DNA of 64,000 nt, from the NCBI RefSeq assembly GCF_029867415.1, contig NC_081186.1, positions 21,889,915-21,953,914 of the forward strand, written 5' to 3'. Origin of the DNA: Vicia villosa (lineage: Eukaryota > Streptophyta > Magnoliopsida > Fabales > Fabaceae). Positions 58,861-64,000 of this stretch are shown one piece after another; the stretch's first letter is position 1; every line of letters starts with the position of its first letter. A program made the translations under genes and the position numbers. The notes below the pieces were generated by a model. The model was not told the origin of the DNA, made no database searches, and saw only the letters and a program-made list of their open reading frames with translations.

Positions 58861-61800
58861 CTACTCAGGCAGTATAGGCAATCTATCCGAGTTGTTTGGT
58901 GAACCATTGGCATTTCCATTGGAGGAAGATAAATCATCAAATTCATCATCAAATTCACCATCAAACTCAGAAGTTTCAAGAGCTTTCACTTCATCTATCG
59001 CGTAATGGGATGGCAAGATGCGAAGATAATGTACGTCTGACTCTCCGCGGATTCTCCTCGCTTCTAGTTGATAGGTACGAACAAGCTCCAGTTGAAGTGA
59101 TACTACCTGATATGACCTTGGTAGTAGATCCACAGGTTCTCCCTTAGGAATTACTACATGCTCTATAGCCATTCTTGCCTCCTGAAATGTGAATGTGATC
59201 ATCAGTCTCTTTAATTTAAGTGTCCATTTTTCAGTTGTAAAATATTACAGGTGGGTGGGGTTCGAGTAGTCCAAGCTGAAAGATTAGAGCAAACACTTTG
59301 GCAAAGAATTTATTGATTATCTCAGACTTAACTGTCGGAACACCGCCATTCAAAAATTAAGTTATCTCAGACAATTCTTCCCACTCTATTGTCAAACTAA
59401 AGTATCCTTTACTCAGTTTTACTGCAACTCGGTATTCAGCAATATGACCTTTGCCAGTTGCCACCATATTTTCACATATCCCAACCAGAACATTATTATT
59501 TTTACCCTCTAAGGCCTCAGATAAAATTTACTCTTTAACTCTGGCATCCCCGTCACCATTCAGATTCCCAACCAGCTAAGGGTTTGGTAACTGAATCTAT
59601 TTCCATATGTCTAGAGCTAAAGCCTAAAATTAGTACTTGGGTTTGGCCATATATTTCTAAGACAGCTTAGTGATTTAGAGCATTGATTTGTTCCATCAAC
59701 ATCAAATCATAAAAAATATAAGAAAAAGGAATAGTGGATAGAAATAAATCATGACTAAAATATCTACATTACCTCCATAGCATGCTTAATTCTGATACCT
59801 GCTATATTTCTAGGTCTAAAAACTCCACAACTCAAGGTATGAAGCTAGAATAGTGCGCAAAGATACCTTGGTCGGCCATAATTAAAGGATAATATAGCGA
59901 ATCAGAATTCCAAATAACCAAAACGATTTTGATTCTGAATCTATTACACATGTTTCTCAGACGGTTTAGGGATTTTGAGCATGTACTTATGGATACAAAT
60001 AAATCAAAAACTACGATATCTATATTACCTCCAAAGCATCAGCCTTCTCCGAATCTTTTATCTTATCAAGTGATCCAAAAACAATTAAACCATCTTCATA
60101 ATCACTTAGCAATGCTCGTATGGCTTTTGTTACATTCTCCAACGAACTTGTCTACAATGGAAAAAGAATTGTTCAGGAAACAATTTTGACAAGCACAGCT
60201 GCAAAATTTACCAACCAATTTATTATTACCTTCGTCACATAAATGGGAACATCATTTGATTTAAAGGCAGCTTGGATCCTTGAATTCTTTTTAAGCTTTG
60301 ATTGCAAGGCAAGTAAGGCATTTGCTTCACTGATATTATCAGTCAATTGAAGGTCCGCGTCATTCATTTTCAACTGTTTAATCCCTTGAATAACAGTCGC
60401 CTCTAAAATCTAGAATTACTGACCATTCTGTAAGTTAATCAGCCAATGAAGAAATATAAAATAGAAAACAGAGTGAAAGCATGACCACTATTTTTAGTTT
60501 ATAATAATGGCTTGAATGTCTTTTTTGTCTCCATGAATATGCCATTTTAATTTTTTAGTCCCTAAAACAAAACAAAAAATTTTGACCCTTATTATTTTGT
60601 TTTTATCCATGTACTATTTATTCATGTTGAATTTAGTCCATGTAATATTCTGAACATATTGACTTAGCCCCTAAAACCTGGATAATATAAGGACTAAAAT
60701 CAAAATGGTCCACATATTATAGGAATTAATTTCAAAATGAACAAATATTAAATGAACTAAAATGAAATAGAGAGCAAAAGTGAAAAGAGTAAAATTTGTA
60801 GGGACAAAAAATTATTAAAAGCAAAAATTGATATAATTGTAGGACGTGTTAAGAATCTCACATCGGACAATATATGGCCTCAACATGTGCTTATAAACGG
60901 GGGCAATCCTCACCCTACTAGCCTGTTTTGTACGGTTGAGTTAGGCTCAACCACATTTCTTAACATGGTATCAGAGCCTCGTTTAAGATCCGGTGGACCA
61001 TCTATTATGGTTTCTGCTATAGAGCCACCCACCATTTTGTTAAAATAGTTTCAATTCAATTTTAAACTATTTTAGAACCAGTTTGTATTTATAACCAAGT
61101 TTGCAATTTTAGACTAATTTTATATTTTAAACTCTTTTAAAACCAATGTTTTTTAATTTCATAAAAAAATTAATTTTTTTATATTAAAAAATAATATTTT
61201 CAGAAAAAAAAACATTTTTTTATTTTTTAAATATTTAATTTATTTTCAGAAAAATATTTATATTTTATTTTTAAAAAAAATTGTTTTCAAAAAAATATAT
61301 TTTATGTTTCTACTCACTTGTTTTATTTCTTCTTTTTAAGGAAAACTATTTTATATAATTAAACCAGTTTATAAAAGAAAATCGATTTTAATCTGAATTA
61401 GAATTGTTTAAATTAAACAATTCAATTTATTAACCATTTAAGTGGTTTAATTTAGTAATATAGTTTGGTTAATCATATTTTTGCACACTCTTACTTTAGG
61501 GACAAAATGTTTAGGCCAAAAAGTCTAGCTAAACATGGAAGACACAATGATTCAATTAAAATTGGTCCTTTTTTCTTTTGTTTTTTTCTCTCTTTGCCTC
61601 CCACACCTTCACTAAATTTTCATGAAGAAATATTGTATTGTATTTTTGTTTTTATGTTGCTCTCTTCCCTCTTCCTTTCATATTTATTTTATACTTTTAC
61701 CTTTTTTTTTTTCTAAGCATAATAAAATAAACAAGAGGCTTTTAGGAATGCGAAAGGAGAGGCTTCGCCAATACTAGTGACTTGAGTTGTATTAGCATGA

Positions 61801-62533
61801 GTTGATGTGTGAGGTGTTTTGGAGATACAATTTTGAGAAAAGAATGTGACTACTAACTTTGGATCAAAGGAAATTTTCTAAAAATTATATGATGGCAACT
61901 AGTTCATATCAATAAGGCAAATCAAACTCATGTCGACATTATACATAGCATTAATAAAAATAAGTAAAACACAGCCCACAAGCAAATAAAAAACGCCGTT
62001 ACTGATAATATCAATGTTCATTTCATACATTAGACACAGCTATTGGGTGAAGATGTCTTACCCCATAACAAAATAGACGAAGTGGCAACCGGTGCTCCCA
62101 TGAATCTTCTAACATGTCAATAGGTGACATCAAAGGTGACTCGTCTTGCCTGGTTTGGACATCAGCCCTCCCCGGTGCATCTTTAAGTATAATTTCACCA
62201 CCATTTTCAAGAGGGCTGTCAATAACAGGTCCCTTTTGTAAAATCTCTTCCTGCTCTTGAGACTTCATCTTGCGCACTTCTACATTTGGAACACGGCCTA
62301 CACAAACAAGAAAACAGAGCATACTTATAACCAATCTACTGCAATATTATTTGAACAGGTAGGCACTTACCTGAAAGAATAGCATCAACAGTTGCTTCAA
62401 GGCTACGGTGAATGCGCAACTGTGTCTTTGAAATAATCTCTACTGCACAACTAAATGTTGACGGGCCTTTCCTCTCCAGTACTGTCTTCTGAACGCCCCT
62501 GCGGCTGGCCTCTTCATCCCCGAGTGTCACACT
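58861..62533 (-). CDS. SPD1/Ycf45-like AAA ATPase with R3H-type region, C-terminal five exons
   Basis: Exons on the minus strand: 62533-62371, 62297-62062, 60400-60230, 60151-60029 and 59181-58861 (stop TAG at 58861-58863). Every junction is GT...AG and phases agree (1014 nt, 337 residues). The first exon carries SVTLGDEEASRRGVQKTVLERKG-like coding, which is characteristic of the end of the Ycf45-type ATPase domain. Later exons give QGIKQLKMNDADLQLTDNI and a C-terminal VDLLPRSYQVVSLQLELVRTY, as in the C-terminal region of cyanobacterial Ycf45 and Arabidopsis SEEDLING PLASTID DEVELOPMENT 1. Such proteins act in plastid development. The acidic tail is rich in Asp and Ser. Upstream exons, with the P-loop, must lie beyond base 64000. 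It looks like a functional host gene. Confidence 0.78.
59250..59590 (-). pseudogene. Coding-like relic inside the last intron, unidentified
   Basis: In the intron between exons 4 and 5 the minus strand reads as protein for about 110 codons with two or three stops. It contains LVGICENMVATGKGHIAEYR, then LSKGYFSLTIEWEELSE, and after a stop INKFFAKVFALIFQLG. Composition and continuity are unlike the surrounding intron. I do not recognise the family. It may be a captured gene fragment or an abandoned exon. Confidence 0.45.
60506..60830. mobile_element. Degenerate MITE in intron 2 of the SPD1/Ycf45-like gene
   Basis: The arms, rich in TTTAGTCC on the left and GGACTAAAA or GGGACAAAAA on the right, are loosely inverted. 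The words resemble the MITEs at 42738 and 43026. Ends are not resolved. Confidence 0.4.
60847..61030 (+). mobile_element. TRIM-type LTR plus PBS, second LTR not found
   Basis: A 119-bp LTR (60847-60965) starts TGTTAAGAATC and ends TTCTTAACA, with an 8-bp inverted terminus. It is followed at once by TGGTATCAGAGCC, a perfect initiator-tRNA PBS (60966-60978), and about 50 bp of internal sequence containing GATCCGGTGGACC. No matching 3' LTR was seen before the exon at 62062. Confidence 0.8.
61060..62061. other. AT-rich intron sequence
   Basis: Long A and T runs (61080-61460) and no coding or structural feature recognised. Part of intron 2 of the minus-strand gene. Confidence 0.5.
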
Positions 62534-63131
62534 CTAAAATGATAGTAGAGATGATATAACTAAATAGAAATAATAGATCGAAAGTAAGGAGAATATGACT
62601 TATATTTCTTCAGAAAACTTATTGCACAAATAATGACAGAAGAAAGAGAAATGGGAGATAACAGGACAATTATTGATTAAAGATACTCCAAAAATAGAAA
62701 AGAGTCTAAGTCCAGAATCCAGATACACCAAAAATAGAAAAGGGTCGATGTCATACCATATAGGTTAATGGCGCTCCCTGGTTAGAGTCCCAAAAGTATC
62801 CAGTACTTTTTTTATTGAAATATTATGATAATTCTCAAATACATCTCGATACTCCTCAAATACTTTAATATATTTTGCAATACTTGTATGATGCTAAAAA
62901 CGTTTTTTATGGTCCTTGTTTTGAGTTCTTCTGGAGACGCTTTTTTCTGATATCCAATCATGGGGACTAGAATATATTATGTTATAGGAAGAAATTCTAT
63001 TATTTTTATTACCATCATAATTTTATGATGGTATAAATTATTATCATATATTCTTATACTAATGAGGAAACCAAATCAAAGAGAAGAGGAAATTGTATTG
63101 CTGGTTAGAAACTAGATGTACGAAAGAAGGG
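62534..63131. other. Upstream intron of the SPD1/Ycf45-like gene, no feature seen
   Basis: No exon of the minus-strand gene was recognised here. A short repeated CCAAAAATAGAAAAG word occurs near 62687 and 62729. Confidence 0.5.
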
Positions 63132-63349
63132 AAAAAAATCATGTAACCTTTCTCTATTACTATTCTAACACTTCTTAGAGAGGAGATGTTAGGGCCAGAG
63201 AATAGATATTTCTATCTGTTGGAGCTTGACTTGGGAGTAATAAAAAATCATGTAACCTTTCTCTATTACTATTCTAACACTTCTTAGAGAGGAGATGTTA
63301 GTGCCGGAGAATAGATATTTCTATCTGTTGGAGCTTGACTCTGGGAGTA
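63132..63349 (+). repeat. 109-bp tandem duplication across a flank/LTR junction
   Basis: Two near-identical copies (63132-63240 and 63241-63349) each contain about 55 bp of flank (ATCATGTAACCTTTCTC...) and then the first 53 bp of a copia LTR (TGTTAG at 63187 and 63296). Only a few bases differ. Confidence 0.85.
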
Positions 63350-64000
63350 ATTAGACAAACTAATAGAATTGTTAAGAGTTCCACGTCGGACAATATATGA
63401 CCTGAACATGTGCTTATAAGTGGGGGCAATCCCCACCCTACAAGCCGGTTTAAAAGCCAATTTTGTAGTGTTAAGTTAGGCCCAACCACATTTCTTAACA
63501 TGGTATCAAAGCCTCGTTTCAGATCCGGTGGACCACCTATTATGGTTTCCACTATCGGGTGGTAGATATGGGAAGTTTTATGAAAGAAAACGCAAAAAGG
63601 GGAAGGAGAGAGAAAAAGAATAGAACAAACTAATTAGTTAGTGCTGCACATGGGCTAGGCCAGCTGGCAGTTTTTTAGTGGAGAGGAATCCTAGGAAAAT
63701 GAGAATAAATGATTGGGGATTGTCATTCTTTCTGGTACGCAGAAATTGAGTGGTGATTACCCACATGGGAGAGACTAGGCCTCTCTAAGTGCCTCCTTTA
63801 TTTCTATCTTTCTGCAAAACCTGAACTTTCTGCATTTGCTTTGTACTACTAGATCCCATTTGAACTCTAGTATTTTCTATAAAAATCATTCCTTACCTAT
63901 TATATTCTTGCTTCTACTAGATTGAGCTTATCAATTTGGTATCTAGAGCCTTGGTTTCCAGTTGCGCCGTGAATGGTAGTTACGAGAAGCAACATGGAAA
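63296..64000 (+). mobile_element. 5' end of a Ty1/copia element (LTR, PBS, gag start)
   Basis: The LTR runs from TGTTAGTGCC at 63296 to GAGCTTATCA at 63933. It is followed by TGGTATCTAGAGCC (63937-63950), an initiator-tRNA PBS with one extra base. An ATG at 63994 may start gag. The LTR contains the TRIM LTR at 63370-63500. The rest of the element lies outside the window. Confidence 0.75.
63370..63550 (+). mobile_element. TRIM-type LTR plus PBS inside the copia LTR
   Basis: This is a 131-bp relative of the LTR at 60847, with TGTTAAGA...TCTTAACA ends (63370-63500). It is followed by TGGTATCAAAGCC (63501-63513) and the same internal start GATCCGGTGGACC. No second LTR was seen up to base 64000. 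Confidence 0.78.

Noticed and set aside
60966..60981. tRNA gene suggested by the initiator-tRNA match
   Set aside because: Only the 3'-end complement is present and it abuts an LTR, so it is a primer binding site.
63298..63552. 84-codon minus frame as an upstream exon of the SPD1/Ycf45-like gene
   Set aside because: It lies inside the copia LTR and TRIM LTR and has no similarity to the ATPase domain expected upstream.

Overview
The window looks like repeat-rich nuclear DNA of a legume, most likely from the pea/vetch/lentil group (inference: a giant Ogre-type Ty3/gypsy element, SIRE/Maximus-type Ty1/copia elements and AT-rich legume MITEs occur together). It has no prokaryotic features. One host gene is recognisable, and it runs off the right edge. 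Almost everything else is mobile DNA, much of it nested.

Left block (1-42677): a four-element nest. Element A is a decayed SIRE-type copia on the + strand. Its 5' end lies outside the window and its 3' LTR ends at 42677. Solo LTR B (1761-4442, TSD TCTAC) sits in the integrase part of A. Ogre element C (7978-39069, minus strand, TSD CACTC) sits in the env-like ORF of A. A young SIRE-type element D (18103-27676, minus strand, TSD CAAAC) sits in the reverse transcriptase of C. A and D belong to the same broad family. C has 4.4-kb LTRs, ORF1, gag-protease, a predicted 261-bp intron, RT/RNase H/integrase, and a long 3' region with a hairpin array. C carries several nonsense mutations. D has long open gag and pol frames, and its two 1218-bp LTRs differ at only about three positions.

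Middle block (42678-50332): small DNA transposons and a second nest. A minus-strand copia remnant E (LTR about 48617-49719, PBS, decayed gag) is split by solo LTR F (45118-48189, TSD CTCGT). F contains a TRIM element G (46445-47481), and G contains a hAT-type MITE H (46782-47337). A 304-bp Mutator-like MITE with a 9-bp duplication lies at 43026-43329.

Right-centre block (50333-58180): two related terminal-inverted-repeat elements, P1 (50342-51351) and P2 (52944-56130), each with an 8-9 bp target duplication. Both are filled near their ends with copies of a short palindrome, CGGAAGTTCATTTCCG and variants. P1 encloses a small intact 123-codon gene with its own TATA box. P2 encloses a damaged plant mobile domain (PMD, MAIN-like) gene. 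This pair is the best candidate for an under-described system. A near-perfect 397-bp foldback element flanked by (TA)n tracts follows, inside an older hAT-like MITE.

Right block (58861-64000): the last five exons of a minus-strand gene for an SPD1/Ycf45-like AAA/R3H protein, with intact splice sites and reading frame. Its introns hold a MITE, TRIM LTRs, an unrelated coding-like relic and the 5' end of another copia element at the window edge. Coordinates of TE ends come from TG...CA termini plus target duplications read by eye. Family names come from recognised protein motifs, not from a database search.
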